DNA of 64,000 nucleotides, taken from positions 248,001 through 312,000 of the forward strand of contig QDFQ01000001.1 in NCBI GenBank assembly GCA_003075315.1, read 5' to 3'. Origin of the DNA: Arthrobacter sp. TPD3018. GTDB lineage: Bacteria; Pseudomonadota; Alphaproteobacteria; Sphingomonadales; Sphingomonadaceae. Position numbers and translations under genes: made by a program. Numbering within the stretch: position 1 is the first letter of the stretch; every line of letters starts with the position of its first letter. Under the pieces are notes generated by a model. That model did not search any database, was not told where the DNA came from, and worked only from the letters and a program-made list of their open reading frames with translations. Below, piece after piece: positions 18,993 through 28,980 of this stretch.

Positions 18993-19499
18993 TCAGCGTT
19001 CGAGGACGTGGACCGTGTGGTCCTTGTAGGTCGCGTTGCGGACGGGGGTGTAGCCGAGCTTGGCGGCGAGGCGGAGCGAGGGGGTGTTGGCGGGGTTGAT
19101 GATGCAGGTGGTGCGGGCGATGCCCTGCGCGTCGGCCCAGCCGAGCGCCGCCATCATGGCCGCCAGCGCGAGCCCGCGGCCGTGGGCATGGGGTGCGAGG
19201 ACCCAGTTCGCCTCGGGCAGCGTCAGCGGCGGGTCCATCGCGCGGCGTGCCTCCATCAGGCCACCTTCGCCGAGGACGGTGCCGTCGGCATCGCAGAACA
19301 CCCAGCTGCCATAGCCGAACGCCTGCCACTGACCGATCGAGCGAAGCAGGCGCAGCCAGACCTCTTCGCGGCTGCGGGGCACGCCGCCGATCATCGTGTA
19401 GACCGCCGGCTCCGCCCACATGGCGGCAAGCGCGTCGAGGTGGTCGGGGTGGTGGCCGGTGAGGATCAGCCGGTCGGTGGTGACGACGGGGGCGATCAT
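18993..19499 (-). CDS. GNAT-family N-acetyltransferase
   Basis: 168 residues, start at ATG 19499, 8 bases after the stop of the mitofilin-like gene. RimJ/RimL-type fold: TTDRLILTGHHPDHLDALAA at the N-terminus, acetyl-CoA-binding region near VLAPHAHGRGLALAAMMAAL (R/Q-x-x-G-x-A/G type), and the terminal NTPSLRLAAKLGYTPV, where Asn plus Leu-Gly-Tyr is typical. The acceptor is unknown. Probably the last gene of the hem operon. Confidence 0.88.
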   Translation of the reverse strand: MIAPVVTTDRLILTGHHPDHLDALAAMWAEPAVYTMIGGVPRSREEVWLRLLRSIGQWQAFGYGSWVFCDADGTVLGEGGLMEARRAMDPPLTLPEANWVLAPHAHGRGLALAAMMAALGWADAQGIARTTCIINPANTPSLRLAAKLGYTPVRNATYKDHTVHVLER

Positions 19500-19507
19500 G
19501 CGCGCCG

Positions 19508-20458
19508 TTACATCCCGACCGAGGTGGTTTCCTGCGTGTTCGTATCGGGATCGGTCGCCGGCGTGGTATCGGCAGGCGCCTGGGCCTGCACCGTCGTCGC
19601 CGGGATCGGCCGGGCGACGGCCTGACCCATCAGCGCGGCGTTTTCGATGAGGTCGAGCGCACGGCGTGCCTCGATATAGCGGTCGGCGGCCTGCATCCAA
19701 TTGCCGGCCTGCGCGGCGCCGGGCAGGCGCGCGACCTCGGCACGGGCCGCTTCCACCTGGCCACCGTCGAGCAGGCGACGCGCGCGGGCGAGCCGGTCGG
19801 CGGGGCGGGGCGAAGGCGTGCCGGCCTGGCGCAGCACGACGAGGCCGGCAACCTCGCGGCGCAGGCTGGCGAGCCAGCCGTCGGTGCTGACCGAGGCGAT
19901 GTCGGGCGCGATCGCCTCCAGGCCCTGGCGCAAGTCCTCGAGCGTCACCGGCTGGCGCGCGGCGTCGATGACCGCGGCGACCGCCTTCGGCTGCGCGGTG
20001 CCGAAGCGGCTGCGCAACTGTTCCTCGAGATAGCCCAGGCCGACACCGCGATCGAGCGCGCGGCGCGCGGCGACGGCAATCAGCAGCCCCTCGGCGCGGC
20101 CGGCCTGCGCGGCGGCGGCGTTGGCGTCGGTGGTGACGGCGGCGGTGCGCGTTTCCAGCGCCGACAATTGCCCGGCAAGCGTCGCTTCGCGCGAGGCGAG
20201 CGCATTGGGATCGAGCTGCGGGTTGGTCCGCTCGCCATTGGCGTTGAGCGGCAAGGCGGGGTTGTAGTTGACCGGCTCGGGCGTCGCCTTTTGCGCTGTG
20301 GTCGTGCCGCCCAGCCACGGCACGTGGCGCATCAGATAGCCGGTCAGCACCGCGCCCGCGACGAAGGCCAGCGCGATGATCGCCAGGAAGACGCCGGTGC
20401 GCAGGCCCTGCGCTCCGCGGGCGCCCGACGGCGGGTCGATCGGCACGTAATCGCTCAT
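19508..20458 (-). CDS. Mitofilin-like inner membrane protein (HemX-type position)
   Basis: 316 residues. One transmembrane helix near residues 22-43 (GVFLAIIALAFVAGAVLTGY), then a long Ala/Arg/Gln-rich helical periplasmic region (ALASREATLAGQLSALETRT and onward) and a Pro/Thr-rich tail. Alphaproteobacterial mitofilin-family proteins sit directly after hemD, as here. The start overlaps the hemD stop by 4 bases (ATGA), indicating coupling. Its role in haem synthesis is unproven. Confidence 0.75.
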   Translation of the reverse strand: MSDYVPIDPPSGARGAQGLRTGVFLAIIALAFVAGAVLTGYLMRHVPWLGGTTTAQKATPEPVNYNPALPLNANGERTNPQLDPNALASREATLAGQLSALETRTAAVTTDANAAAAQAGRAEGLLIAVAARRALDRGVGLGYLEEQLRSRFGTAQPKAVAAVIDAARQPVTLEDLRQGLEAIAPDIASVSTDGWLASLRREVAGLVVLRQAGTPSPRPADRLARARRLLDGGQVEAARAEVARLPGAAQAGNWMQAADRYIEARRALDLIENAALMGQAVARPIPATTVQAQAPADTTPATDPDTNTQETTSVGM

Positions 20459-21153
20459 GGCGCCTTATCCCCGGCCCCCGCCGCAGGGTCAATCGCTGGC
20501 GTGCATGCCGCCGCCCCGACCCGGCACAGTGCGGCGTCGGTGGGGGTGTCGGCGGTTATGGCGCAGGCCCAGCCGTCGCCGGCCGCGGCACGAACCGCAG
20601 GGCTGAGCGCGGCGATGCCGGTGGCGCTGCGGTCTTGCAGCAATGCGGCGACGCGGGTGGCGGCGCGGACCGAATGGAGCAGGACGATGCGCTGTCGCGC
20701 GGCGCTGGCAAAGGCGGCGGGGTCTACGGCAATTGCGTCGCTGGCGTAGACGATGCGCGTCGGGTGGCCGCTGTCGACGTGGTCGCGGCCGGCGAGGTGG
20801 AGCGGGCGGGTGAAGCTGGCGGGGCCGAGGGCCTCGGCAACGCCGCCGGTGCCGACGACCGCGACCGTCAGGCCGGCGGCGCGCGCTGCCTCGGCGGTTT
20901 GTGCGCCCACCGCGATCACGGGGAGATGCGCGAGGCGCGCGAGGGCGGGGCCGGCGTGGCGCACTGCATTGGCGCTGGTGATCAGCAAGGCGTCGAAGGC
21001 CGCGGGATCGGGCGCCTGCCACGGTACCGGTACTGTTGCGAACAGGGGGACGGCGGCGGCGTCCACGCCCAGCGCGCGCAGGCGGGCGAGGGTGCGCGCA
21101 GTGCCGGGTTCGGGGCGGACGACCAGAAGACCGGTAATGGGGAGCCCCGTCAC
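20455..21153 (-). CDS. hemD: Uroporphyrinogen-III synthase
   Basis: 232 residues. Closes hydroxymethylbilane to uroporphyrinogen III with inversion of ring D. The sequence is divergent, as usual for HemD, but has LLVVRPEPGTARTLARLRAL at the N-terminus, DALLITSANAVRHAG and PVIAVGAQTAEAARAAG. Its place between hemC (4-base overlap) and the mitofilin-like gene supports the call. Confidence 0.88.
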   Translation of the reverse strand: MTGLPITGLLVVRPEPGTARTLARLRALGVDAAAVPLFATVPVPWQAPDPAAFDALLITSANAVRHAGPALARLAHLPVIAVGAQTAEAARAAGLTVAVVGTGGVAEALGPASFTRPLHLAGRDHVDSGHPTRIVYASDAIAVDPAAFASAARQRIVLLHSVRAATRVAALLQDRSATGIAALSPAVRAAAGDGWACAITADTPTDAALCRVGAAACTPAIDPAAGAGDKAP

Positions 21154-22076
21154 GGCGCGAACAGGCTGCGGACGCTGGAGGGCGCGCGGGCGAGCAGGTC
21201 GGCGGCGAGCTCGGCGGCGATGAGCGCGCCGTCGGTGCCTTCGCCGCTGCCGTCGACGAACAGGCTGCCATCCTCGGCGATCAGTTCGGCGCGCAGGGTG
21301 AGCATCTCGCCCGACAAAGCGGCGAGCGCGGCGACGGGGGAGTGGCAGTCGGCGCCGAGCGCGGCGAGCAGCGCGCGTTCGGTGCGGACGCAGGCGCTGG
21401 TCGCGGGATCGTCGATCGCGGCGACGGCGACCATGGCTTCGTCGTGGCTGGACAGCACCTCGATCCCGACGGCGCCCTGCGCGGGGGCGGGCAGCATCTC
21501 GTCGGTCGGGATGGCGCGGCCGACGCCGTCGCGGCCCAGCCGGTCGAGGCCGGCGGCGGCGAGCAGGGTGGCGTCTGCCTCCCCGGCGGCGAGTTTGGCG
21601 AGGCGGGTGTCGACGTTGCCGCGGAAGAGCACGACCTTCAGGTCCGGACGCAGGCGGAGCAGCTGCGCGCGGCGGCGCGGCGAGCTGGTGCCAACGACGG
21701 CGCCGCGGGGCAGTTCCGCGACGCTGTCCGCGCCGATCAGCCGGTCGCGCACGTCGGCGCGCGGCAGCATCGCGGCGATGCGGATGTCCGCCGGGCGGAT
21801 CGTCTCGACGTCCTTCATCGAATGGACCGCGGCGTCGATCTCACGCGCAAGAAGCGCGCGGTCGAGTTCCTTGGTCCACAGCGCCTTGCCGCCGATCTCA
21901 GCGAGCGCGCGGTCCTGCACGCGGTCGCCGGTGGTGCGGATGACGACGAGGTCGATCTCGTCCTGCGCCCAGCCGTGCGCGGCGCACAAGGCGTCGCGGA
22001 CCATATTGGCCTGGGTCAGCGCCAGCGGCGATCCGCGCGTGCCGAGTTTGAACCTGATCGCCATCGTTTCATCCAT
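21150..22076 (-). CDS. hemC: Porphobilinogen deaminase (hydroxymethylbilane synthase)
   Basis: 308 residues. Polymerises four porphobilinogens. Motifs: KLGTRGSPLALTQANMVRDA, VHSMKDVET, GTSSPRRRAQLLRLRPDLKV, FRGNVDTRLAKLAAGEADAT, and the dipyrromethane cofactor cysteine in GADCHSPVAALA. Start at 22076 (MDETMAIRF); Met5 is a possible alternative. First gene of a hemC-hemD-mitofilin-GNAT run with short overlaps or gaps. Confidence 0.96.
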   Translation of the reverse strand: MDETMAIRFKLGTRGSPLALTQANMVRDALCAAHGWAQDEIDLVVIRTTGDRVQDRALAEIGGKALWTKELDRALLAREIDAAVHSMKDVETIRPADIRIAAMLPRADVRDRLIGADSVAELPRGAVVGTSSPRRRAQLLRLRPDLKVVLFRGNVDTRLAKLAAGEADATLLAAAGLDRLGRDGVGRAIPTDEMLPAPAQGAVGIEVLSSHDEAMVAVAAIDDPATSACVRTERALLAALGADCHSPVAALAALSGEMLTLRAELIAEDGSLFVDGSGEGTDGALIAAELAADLLARAPSSVRSLFAP

Positions 22077-22078
22077 TC

Positions 22079-22166
22079 ACACTCTCACCCTTCCGGCGCT
22101 GCGCGCCTCCCTCCCTCTCCCGCCGGGAGAGGGAAGAGCCGCCAAGGCGGCGGAGGGTGAGAGTGT
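22079..22166. repeat. Palindromic repeat family C, copy 1
   Basis: Perfect 13-base outer arms ACACTCTCACCCT (22079-22091) and AGGGTGAGAGTGT (22154-22166), with inner palindromes around CTCCCGCCGGGAG. Lies in the divergent hemC/tsaD gap. The related copy is at 49532-49614. Confidence 0.85.
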
Positions 22167-22241
22167 TTCCAATCCTGCCGCCAGCCATGCCCAAACCCCC
22201 ACCCTTCGACAACCTCCGTGCGGCGCGATAGAAGGCCGGCC

Positions 22242-23270
22242 ATGCCCCCCCGGATCATCCTCGGCCTCGAATCCTCGTGCGACGAAACCGCCGCCGCGCT
22301 CATCACCAGCGATCGGCAGGTGCTCAGCCACCGGCTTGCGGGCCAAGAGGCGGCGCATGCGCCGTTCGGGGGCGTGGTGCCCGAAATCGCGGCGCGTGCG
22401 CATGTCGAGGCGCTGGAGCCGCTGGTCGCGGCGGCGTTGCAGGATGCCGGGCTGCGATTGGATCAGGTCGATGCGATCGCGGCGACGGCGGGGCCGGGGT
22501 TGATCGGCGGCGTGATGGTCGGCCTCGTGACGGGCAAGGCGCTGGCCCATGCGGCGGGCAAGCCGTTCGTGGCGGTCAACCACCTGGAGGGGCATGCGCT
22601 GAGCCCACGGCTGTCCGATCCGGACCTCGCCTTCCCCTATCTGCTGCTGCTGGTGTCGGGCGGGCATTGCCAGCTGCTGCTGGTCGAGGGTGTCGGCCGT
22701 TATCGCCGGATCGCGACGACGATCGACGATGCGGCGGGCGAGGCGTTCGACAAGACCGCGAAGCTGCTGGGCCTGGGCTTTCCCGGTGGGCCGAACGTGG
22801 AAAAGGCGGCGGCGCTGGGGCAGCCGATCGTGCCGTTGCCGCGGCCCTTGAAGGGATCGGTCGAACCGCATTTCTCGTTCGCCGGCCTCAAGAACGCGGT
22901 GGCGCGGGCGGTGGGGCATCATGCGCCCGAGGATATCGCCGCATCCTTTCAGGCGGCGGTGGTCGATTGCCTGATCGACCGGACGCGGCGGGGGATCGCG
23001 GGCGCTCAAGCGACGGCGCTGGTCGTCGCGGGCGGGGTCGCGGCGAATGGCGCGGTGCGTGCTGCGTTGCAGGCGCTCGCCGCCGAGCATGGCCTGCGCT
23101 TCGTCGCGCCACCCTTGTGGCTCTGCACCGACAATGCGGCGATGATCGGCTGGGCGGGGGCGGAGCGCTTCGCCGCGGGTCTGACCGATCCGCTCGACAC
23201 GCCGGCGCGGGCGCGCTGGCCGCTCGATCCGGGGGCAGAGGCGGTGCGCGGTGCAGGAGTGAAGGCATGA
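22242..23270 (+). CDS. tsaD: tRNA N6-threonylcarbamoyladenosine transferase TsaD
   Basis: 342 residues from the ATG at 22242 (AGAAGG upstream); a GTG at 22218 is less likely. Transfers the threonylcarbamoyl group to A37 of ANN-decoding tRNAs. Motifs: [15 protein letters not shown], the metal-binding HAHVE-type stretch ([13 protein letters not shown]), [45 protein letters not shown] and [16 protein letters not shown]. Overlaps gpsA by 4 bases. Confidence 0.97.
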   Translation: MPPRIILGLESSCDETAAALITSDRQVLSHRLAGQEAAHAPFGGVVPEIAARAHVEALEPLVAAALQDAGLRLDQVDAIAATAGPGLIGGVMVGLVTGKALAHAAGKPFVAVNHLEGHALSPRLSDPDLAFPYLLLLVSGGHCQLLLVEGVGRYRRIATTIDDAAGEAFDKTAKLLGLGFPGGPNVEKAAALGQPIVPLPRPLKGSVEPHFSFAGLKNAVARAVGHHAPEDIAASFQAAVVDCLIDRTRRGIAGAQATALVVAGGVAANGAVRAALQALAAEHGLRFVAPPLWLCTDNAAMIGWAGAERFAAGLTDPLDTPARARWPLDPGAEAVRGAGVKA

Positions 23271-24244
23271 AGATCGGGGTCATCGGCGGCGGCGCCTGGG
23301 GTACGGCACTGGCGCAGGTCGCGGCGCATCGCGGCGAACCGGTGACGCTATGGGCGCGCGAGCCGGAGGTGGTGGCGGGGATCAACGAAGCCCACGAGAA
23401 CCGGCTGTTCCTCGCCGGCGTGCCGCTGTCGCCGTCGATCCGCGCGACGTCCGATTTCGGCGAATTGGGTGAAGCCGACGCGCTCTTGGTCGTCGCGCCG
23501 GCGCAGCATGTCGGCGGCGTCCTCGCGCAGATCGACGTCGGTACGCGGCCGCTGGTGCTGTGCGCCAAGGGGATCGAGGCGGGGACGCGTCGGCTGGTGG
23601 GCGAGGTCGCCAAGGCCGTCCATCCGCAGGCGCCGATCGCCGTCCTGTCCGGCCCGACCTTCGCGCATGAGGTGGCGGCGGGCCTGCCGACCGCGGTGAC
23701 GCTGGCGGTGGCGGACGAGGCGCTGGGCGAGGCGCTGGCCGCACGGCTCGCGGCACCGCACTTCCGCCCCTATGCCAGCCGCGACGTGATCGGCGCGGAG
23801 ATCGGCGGGGCGGTGAAGAACGTGCTCGCGATCGCGTGCGGCGTGGTCGAGGGCGCGGGGCTGGGGCAGAATGCGCGCGCGGCGCTGATCGCGCGCGGCT
23901 TTGCCGAGATGACGCGCTTCGGCCTGGCGCGGGGCGCGCGGGCAGAAACGCTCGCCGGCCTGTCGGGGCTGGGCGATCTGGTGCTCACCTGTTCGTCGAC
24001 GAGCAGCCGCAATTTCTCGCTGGGGTTGGGCCTGGGGCAGGGGCGCGCGGCGGCCGATCTGCTCGCCGACCGGCGGACGGTGGCGGAGGGCGCGTTCACC
24101 GCGCCGGTACTGGCCGAGGCGGCGGCGGAGGCCGGCGTCGACATGCCGGTGACCGCGGCGGTGTGCCGCCTGCTGGATGGCGCACCCGCGACGGACGTGA
24201 TCGGCGCGCTGCTCGCCCGCCCGTTGCGCGCCGAGCTGGGCTGA
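23267..24244 (+). CDS. gpsA: Glycerol-3-phosphate dehydrogenase [NAD(P)+]
   Basis: 325 residues. Makes sn-glycerol 3-phosphate from dihydroxyacetone phosphate for phospholipid synthesis. N-terminal Rossmann motif [14 protein letters not shown], then [35 protein letters not shown], the catalytic-lysine region [20 protein letters not shown], and [19 protein letters not shown]. The ATG overlaps the tsaD stop (ATGA). Confidence 0.97.
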   Translation: MKIGVIGGGAWGTALAQVAAHRGEPVTLWAREPEVVAGINEAHENRLFLAGVPLSPSIRATSDFGELGEADALLVVAPAQHVGGVLAQIDVGTRPLVLCAKGIEAGTRRLVGEVAKAVHPQAPIAVLSGPTFAHEVAAGLPTAVTLAVADEALGEALAARLAAPHFRPYASRDVIGAEIGGAVKNVLAIACGVVEGAGLGQNARAALIARGFAEMTRFGLARGARAETLAGLSGLGDLVLTCSSTSSRNFSLGLGLGQGRAAADLLADRRTVAEGAFTAPVLAEAAAEAGVDMPVTAAVCRLLDGAPATDVIGALLARPLRAELG

Positions 24245-24350
24245 ATCGCGCCGCAATCCGAACGCCGCATGAACGCGTACGTGGCGCGGGCGGGCGTTCG
24301 GCGTCCGCCGCGCACGGTTCGGCGTGGCGAAAGGGTGAGTGATGCTTTCC

Positions 24351-24366
24351 TGTCACAGCGGTGACA
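24351..24366. promoter_or_regulatory. Palindrome upstream of TonB receptor 1
   Basis: TGTCACAGCGGTGACA: 6-bp arms TGTCAC/GTGACA with a 4-base centre, 110 bases before the receptor ATG. Operator-like, with no known regulator assigned. The flanking TTTCCTGTC resembles the TTYCTGTC found upstream of the two later receptors. Confidence 0.4.
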
Positions 24367-24475
24367 AAATGGTATGCAAAGGTATCACTGCGGTATTGAC
24401 GCCGTCTCCCGGATAGGAAAACTTGTCTGACGTAAAGAGGCTCCATGGTAGCGAGCCTCGGTGAGAGGCAAGGCT

Positions 24476-27400
24476 ATGATTGGGAAGAATGGGGTTTCGC
24501 TCGTTGCGCTGGCAGGCAGCCTGGCGATGATCAGCGCACCCGCGCTGGCACAGACCACCACGACCGACGATACCAATATCGGACAATCGCCGCAGGAAGC
24601 CGCCACCAAGGCCGCGACCGCCGCAGGCGAGACGCCGCCGGCCGCGCAGCCGGGTGGCGATATCGTCGTGACGGGCACGCGCATCGTCCGCCCCAACGTC
24701 ACCGCCGCTGCGCCGATCACTTCGGTCACCTCCGCCGACATCCGCGCACAGGCCGCGGTGAACGTCGAGGACGTGCTGAACCGCCTGCCGCAGATCGCGC
24801 CGGACGCGCAGCAGACCTATAACGATTCCGACGGGCGCCAGCGCATCAAGCTGCGCAGCCTGGGCTTCGAGCGCACGCTGGTGCTGATCGACGGCAAGCG
24901 CCTGGGCACGCAGAACGGGCAGGACACGGGCATCATCCCGGCAACGCTGCTGGAGCGCGTCGACGTGCTGACCGGTGGTGCGTCGTCGGTCTATGGCTCG
25001 GACGCGGTCGCGGGCGTGGTCAACTTCGTCCTGAAGAAGGATTTCGAAGGGCTGCAGCTCGACGCCAATTACAATTTCTACAATCACAACAACAAGGACA
25101 CGGTCGTGTCGCCGCTGGCACGTGCGGCGGGCTTCACGTCGCCGCGCGGCTGGACCAACGACGGCGGCCGGGCCGACCTGACGCTGACCGCGGGCCATGG
25201 CTTCTTCGACGACAAGGTGCACGTCAGCGGCTTCGTCAATTACAAGAACACCGACGAGATCGCGCTGACGTCGCGCTCGAACGCCGGCTGTTACCTGACG
25301 CAGCTGCAGCTCAACGGCCCGCTGTCGTGCGGCCTGACGCCGAGCAGCTCGACCAGCGGCCTCATCACGCCGCAGTCGGGCCCGAATGCGGGCGCGCAGC
25401 TGGTCAACAACCCGAATGGCACGCGCACCTTCGTGCCGTTCGGCGCGGGCCAGGGCAATGCATCCAACTATTTCAGCGGCTATGCCTATCAGCGTCCCAG
25501 CGAGCGCGTGAACGCCGGCGGCTTCGTGACGGCCGAGCTGGCACCGGAGGCGGAACTCTACGCCTCGGGCCTGTGGTTCCGCGACAAGTCGTACACCAAC
25601 TATCCGACCATCGCGAGCGGCACGGTCAACGTGTCCTGCGCCAACCCCTTCCTGTCGGCTGCCCAGGCGACCGCGATCGGCTGCGGCGTCGCGGGCGCGA
25701 CCAGCGTGCCGGTCAGCCTCGCCTATCGCCTGGGCGAGATGAACGACCGTCCCGACACCTTCGTCAACACCGGCGTGCGCCTGACCGGCGGCGTACGCGG
25801 CAAGGTGGGCGATGCGTGGACCTATGACGTCGGCGGCGTCTATGCGCGCAACCATCAGGATTACATCCCGAGCTTCCGCACCCCCGGCAATCTGCAGAAT
25901 GCGGTGAACGTCGGCGGCACCGCGGCGAACCCGGTGTGCGCGAGCGGCGCGGCAGGCTGCGTGCCCTTCGATATCTTCAGCGCGGGCAACACCAATCCGG
26001 CGCTGATCAACTATCTGTTCACGACGGGCACGTCGCAGACCACGGGTACGTTGTACGACGTGCTCGCCAACGTCAGCGGCGACCTGGGCAAATACGGCAT
26101 CACCTCGCCGTTCGCCGAACAGGGCGTGGCGATCGCGCTGGGCGCCGAATATCGCAAGGACACGCTGAAATCGACCGCCGACGCCAGCTATCGCAGCGCG
26201 CTGGGCGGCACCGACAGCTACCTCAGCCAGGACGTGTGGGAAGCCAACGCCGAAGTGCAGGTGCCGCTGATCGAGCACAAGCCGTTCGTCGAGCTGGCGC
26301 AGGTCAACGGCGGCTATCGCCTGTCGAAGTACAGCAGCAATCCGTCGACCTTCAACACCTGGAAGATCGAGGGCATCTACGCGCCGGTGAAGGACATCAC
26401 CTTCCGCGCCTCGTTCAACAAGGCGCAGCGCGCGCCGACGGTGGTCGAAATCCGGCAGGCGACGAACATCGACTTCGCCGCTGGCGGTGCGGGCACGTTC
26501 AACGACTTCTGCGCGCCGACGCCGATCCCCGGACCAAATGGCGTGACCTACGGCGCGCCGCTCGCGTCGCGTGAGGTGTGCCGCGCGACCGGCCTGTCCG
26601 ACGCGCTGTATGGCAGCACGAGCCTGTTGTGCAGCAACGGCACGACGCCGAACGGCACCGCGGCCTGCACCGTGCGCTCGGGCGGCTTCACTGCCGATCC
26701 GGAGACGGCCTATACCCAGACCTATGGCCTGGTGCTGAAGCCGCGGTTCGTGCGGGGCCTGGTGTTCTCGGTCGACCGCTATCGGATCAAGATAGATAAC
26801 TCGCTGGGTTACAACGATTACAGCTATTACACCGATGGCTGCCTGCGCTCGGGCGGCGACCAGTTCTTCTGCCAGGGCATCGTCCGCAACGCGAACGGCA
26901 CGTTGTTCTCGAACGCGGCGAGCAACCCGACGACGGGCTTCATCCGCCAGGGCACCAGCAACTATTACACCTCGATCGCGCGCGGTTACGACTTCCAGGC
27001 GCAATATCCGATGGAGCTGGGCAGCGCGGGCCGGATCGACTGGAGCTTCAACGGCTCGCTGACCACCTTTGCCGGGGGCCAGGATTCGCCGGTGCAGCCC
27101 GAGCGCAACTGCGCGGGCTATTACGGCAACGGCTGCGGCCAGCTGATCCCGAAGTGGAGCCATGGCCTGCGCGCGACCTATTCGACCGAAGGGCGCGGCT
27201 TCAGTGCATCGTTCAACTGGCGCTACGTGGGCTCGCTGACCAACGCCGACAATTCGGGCGATCCGGCGATCGGCGGCACGGCGGCGCGCGCGCGGACGAG
27301 CTATTACCGGGTCGCACCGGCGAATTACTTCGACCTCGCGCTCAACTTCGCGATCGCCAAGCAGTTTTCGCTGCGCCTGATCGCGAACAACCTGCTCGAC

Positions 27401-27520
27401 AAGGCGGCGCCGATCGTGCCGGATTCGTACAATATCAGCCTGGCCCGCGGGAACACGATCCCGCAGCGCTATGACTCGCTGGGTCGCAACATCGCGATCG
27501 GGACGACGATCAACTTCTGA
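24476..27520 (+). CDS. TonB-dependent receptor 1
   Basis: 1014 residues from the ATG at 24476; a GTG at 24461 is possible. Outer membrane active transporter. Signal peptide ends ...SAPALA-Q, then a TonB-box-like segment before GGDIVVTGTRIVRPN, the plug domain (VNVEDVLNRLPQIAPDAQQT, RTLVLIDGKRLG, VDVLTGGASSVYGSDAVAGV), and the barrel ending NIAIGTTINF with terminal Phe. Of the oar/sphingomonad type without an obvious substrate clue; no enzyme or regulator genes accompany it. A strong terminator follows at 27541. Confidence 0.93.
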   Translation: MIGKNGVSLVALAGSLAMISAPALAQTTTTDDTNIGQSPQEAATKAATAAGETPPAAQPGGDIVVTGTRIVRPNVTAAAPITSVTSADIRAQAAVNVEDVLNRLPQIAPDAQQTYNDSDGRQRIKLRSLGFERTLVLIDGKRLGTQNGQDTGIIPATLLERVDVLTGGASSVYGSDAVAGVVNFVLKKDFEGLQLDANYNFYNHNNKDTVVSPLARAAGFTSPRGWTNDGGRADLTLTAGHGFFDDKVHVSGFVNYKNTDEIALTSRSNAGCYLTQLQLNGPLSCGLTPSSSTSGLITPQSGPNAGAQLVNNPNGTRTFVPFGAGQGNASNYFSGYAYQRPSERVNAGGFVTAELAPEAELYASGLWFRDKSYTNYPTIASGTVNVSCANPFLSAAQATAIGCGVAGATSVPVSLAYRLGEMNDRPDTFVNTGVRLTGGVRGKVGDAWTYDVGGVYARNHQDYIPSFRTPGNLQNAVNVGGTAANPVCASGAAGCVPFDIFSAGNTNPALINYLFTTGTSQTTGTLYDVLANVSGDLGKYGITSPFAEQGVAIALGAEYRKDTLKSTADASYRSALGGTDSYLSQDVWEANAEVQVPLIEHKPFVELAQVNGGYRLSKYSSNPSTFNTWKIEGIYAPVKDITFRASFNKAQRAPTVVEIRQATNIDFAAGGAGTFNDFCAPTPIPGPNGVTYGAPLASREVCRATGLSDALYGSTSLLCSNGTTPNGTAACTVRSGGFTADPETAYTQTYGLVLKPRFVRGLVFSVDRYRIKIDNSLGYNDYSYYTDGCLRSGGDQFFCQGIVRNANGTLFSNAASNPTTGFIRQGTSNYYTSIARGYDFQAQYPMELGSAGRIDWSFNGSLTTFAGGQDSPVQPERNCAGYYGNGCGQLIPKWSHGLRATYSTEGRGFSASFNWRYVGSLTNADNSGDPAIGGTAARARTSYYRVAPANYFDLALNFAIAKQFSLRLIANNLLDKAAPIVPDSYNISLARGNTIPQRYDSLGRNIAIGTTINF

Positions 27521-27540
27521 TCCTTGGATTGGGAATGACA

Positions 27541-27577
27541 AAAGGCCCGTCGGAGCGATCCGGCGGGCCTTTTTTTA
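27541..27577. terminator. Rho-independent terminator after TonB receptor 1
   Basis: AAAGGCCCGTCGG and CCGGCGGGCCTTT form a 13-bp stem with one G-T pair and a 6-base loop, followed by more T residues. The left A-run means it could also work on the minus strand for purD transcripts. Confidence 0.9.
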
Positions 27578-27600
27578 CCTGCCGTTACCCCCCGATTCTC

Positions 27601-27696
27601 CGTCATTCCCGCGCAGGCGCGAATCCATAACCTCTGACGTTTCGGCTGGAGGCGCGAGGGTAGCGGGTCTGGATTCCCGCCTTCGCGGGGATGACG
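27601..27696. repeat. Palindromic repeat family B, copy 1
   Basis: Begins CGTCATTCCCGCGCAGGCGC and ends CCGCCTTCGCGGGGATGACG, with an internal conserved CTCTGACGTTTCGGCTGGAG. The same ~96-base element occurs at 47058-47153 and 51240-51336. Confidence 0.88.
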
Positions 27697-27720
27697 GCGG
27701 GTGTGTGTCGGGTGCGCGCC

Positions 27721-28980
27721 TTACCGTGCCAGTTCGCGCCAGCCGATGTCGCGGCGGCAGAAGCCGTCGGCGAAGTCGATCGCGTCGACGCCCCGGTACG
27801 CCGCGTCGCGGGCGGCGCGGATGTCGGGGCCGGTGGCGGTCACCGCGAGGACACGGCCGCCGGACGCGACCAGCGTGTCGCCGGACTGCTTCGTGCCCGC
27901 CTGGAAGACGATTGCGCCGGTCGCTTCCGCCGCATCAATGCCGCGGATCGCGCCGCCAGCCTTGGGGGTGCCCGGATAGCCCGCGGCGGCGAGGACGACG
28001 GTCATCGCGGTGTCGTCCGAAAACGCGACGTCGCCGAGCAGCGCGAGCCGGCCTTCGGCGGTCGCCAGCATCACCGCGAGCAGATCGCCCTGGAAGCGCA
28101 TCATCAGCACCTGGCATTCGGGGTCGCCGAAGCGGGCGTTATATTCGATCAGCTTGGGGCCGGTGCGGGTCAGCATCAGCCCGGCGTAGAGGACGCCGCT
28201 GAACGGCATGCCCTCGTCGCGCATCGCCTTGACGGTCGGTGCGACGATCTCGGCGATCGCACGCTCCTGCAGGGCAGGGGTGAGAACGGGGGCGGGGCTG
28301 TAGGCGCCCATGCCGCCGGTGTTGGGGCCGGTATCGCCCTCGCCGACGCGCTTGTGGTCCTGCGCGCTGCCGAAGGGGATGAGGGCGGTGCCGTCGGTCA
28401 GGACGAACAGGCTGGCTTCCTCGCCCTCGAGGAATTCCTCGAGCACCACGGGTGCGTCGCCCTGTGCGAACATCGCGTCGAACGCCTGCGTCGCCTCCGC
28501 CTCGCTGGTCGCGATCACCACGCCCTTGCCGGCGGCGAGGCCGTCCGCCTTGATGACGACGGGATAGCCGAAGGTCGCGGCGAGCGCGGCGTCCGCCTCG
28601 GCACGGGAGCCCACGCGGACATAGCCGGCGGTCGGGATGTCGGCGCGGCGGCACAGATCCTTGGTGAATCCCTTCGACCCTTCCAGCTGCGCGGCGGCTT
28701 TGCTCGGGCCGAAGACGGGGACGCCGGCGGCGCGCAAACTGTCGGCGAGGCCGTCGACCAGCGGCGCTTCGGGGCCGATCACGACGAGGCCAATCGCTTG
28801 CGCCCGCACGAAATCGATCACCGCGGGGTGATCTGTCGCGTCGAGGGCGACGCACGTCGCATGGGCTGCAATGCCGGGGTTGCCTGGCGCGGCGTAGAGC
28901 GTATCGAGGGTCGGCGATTGCGCCAGTTTCCACGCCAAAGCGTGTTCGCGGCCGCCTGAGCCCAGCAGCAGGACGTTCAT
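27721..28980 (-). CDS. purD: Phosphoribosylamine--glycine ligase
   Basis: 419 residues, ATP-grasp enzyme of purine synthesis (GAR synthetase). Motifs: [20 protein letters not shown] at the N-terminus, [61 protein letters not shown] and [12 protein letters not shown]. Its start codon overlaps that of xseA on the other strand (CATG at 28978-28981), which fixes the start with good confidence because the family N-terminus begins exactly there. Confidence 0.97.
   Translation of the reverse strand: MNVLLLGSGGREHALAWKLAQSPTLDTLYAAPGNPGIAAHATCVALDATDHPAVIDFVRAQAIGLVVIGPEAPLVDGLADSLRAAGVPVFGPSKAAAQLEGSKGFTKDLCRRADIPTAGYVRVGSRAEADAALAATFGYPVVIKADGLAAGKGVVIATSEAEATQAFDAMFAQGDAPVVLEEFLEGEEASLFVLTDGTALIPFGSAQDHKRVGEGDTGPNTGGMGAYSPAPVLTPALQERAIAEIVAPTVKAMRDEGMPFSGVLYAGLMLTRTGPKLIEYNARFGDPECQVLMMRFQGDLLAVMLATAEGRLALLGDVAFSDDTAMTVVLAAAGYPGTPKAGGAIRGIDAAEATGAIVFQAGTKQSGDTLVASGGRVLAVTATGPDIRAARDAAYRGVDAIDFADGFCRRDIGWRELAR

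Noticed and set aside
19500..20492. Upstream extension of the GNAT reading frame across the mitofilin-like gene
   Set aside because: The extension is out-of-frame translation of the mitofilin-like gene; the acetyltransferase family N-terminus begins at 19499.
24353..27541. Very long minus-strand open frame (about 1060 codons) opposite TonB receptor 1
   Set aside because: It mirrors the receptor codon pattern, is Arg/Val/Ala-rich without any family motif, and the plus-strand protein is unmistakable. Similar antisense frames opposite thiC, TonB receptors 2 and 3, clpB and the M16 peptidase were rejected for the same reason.
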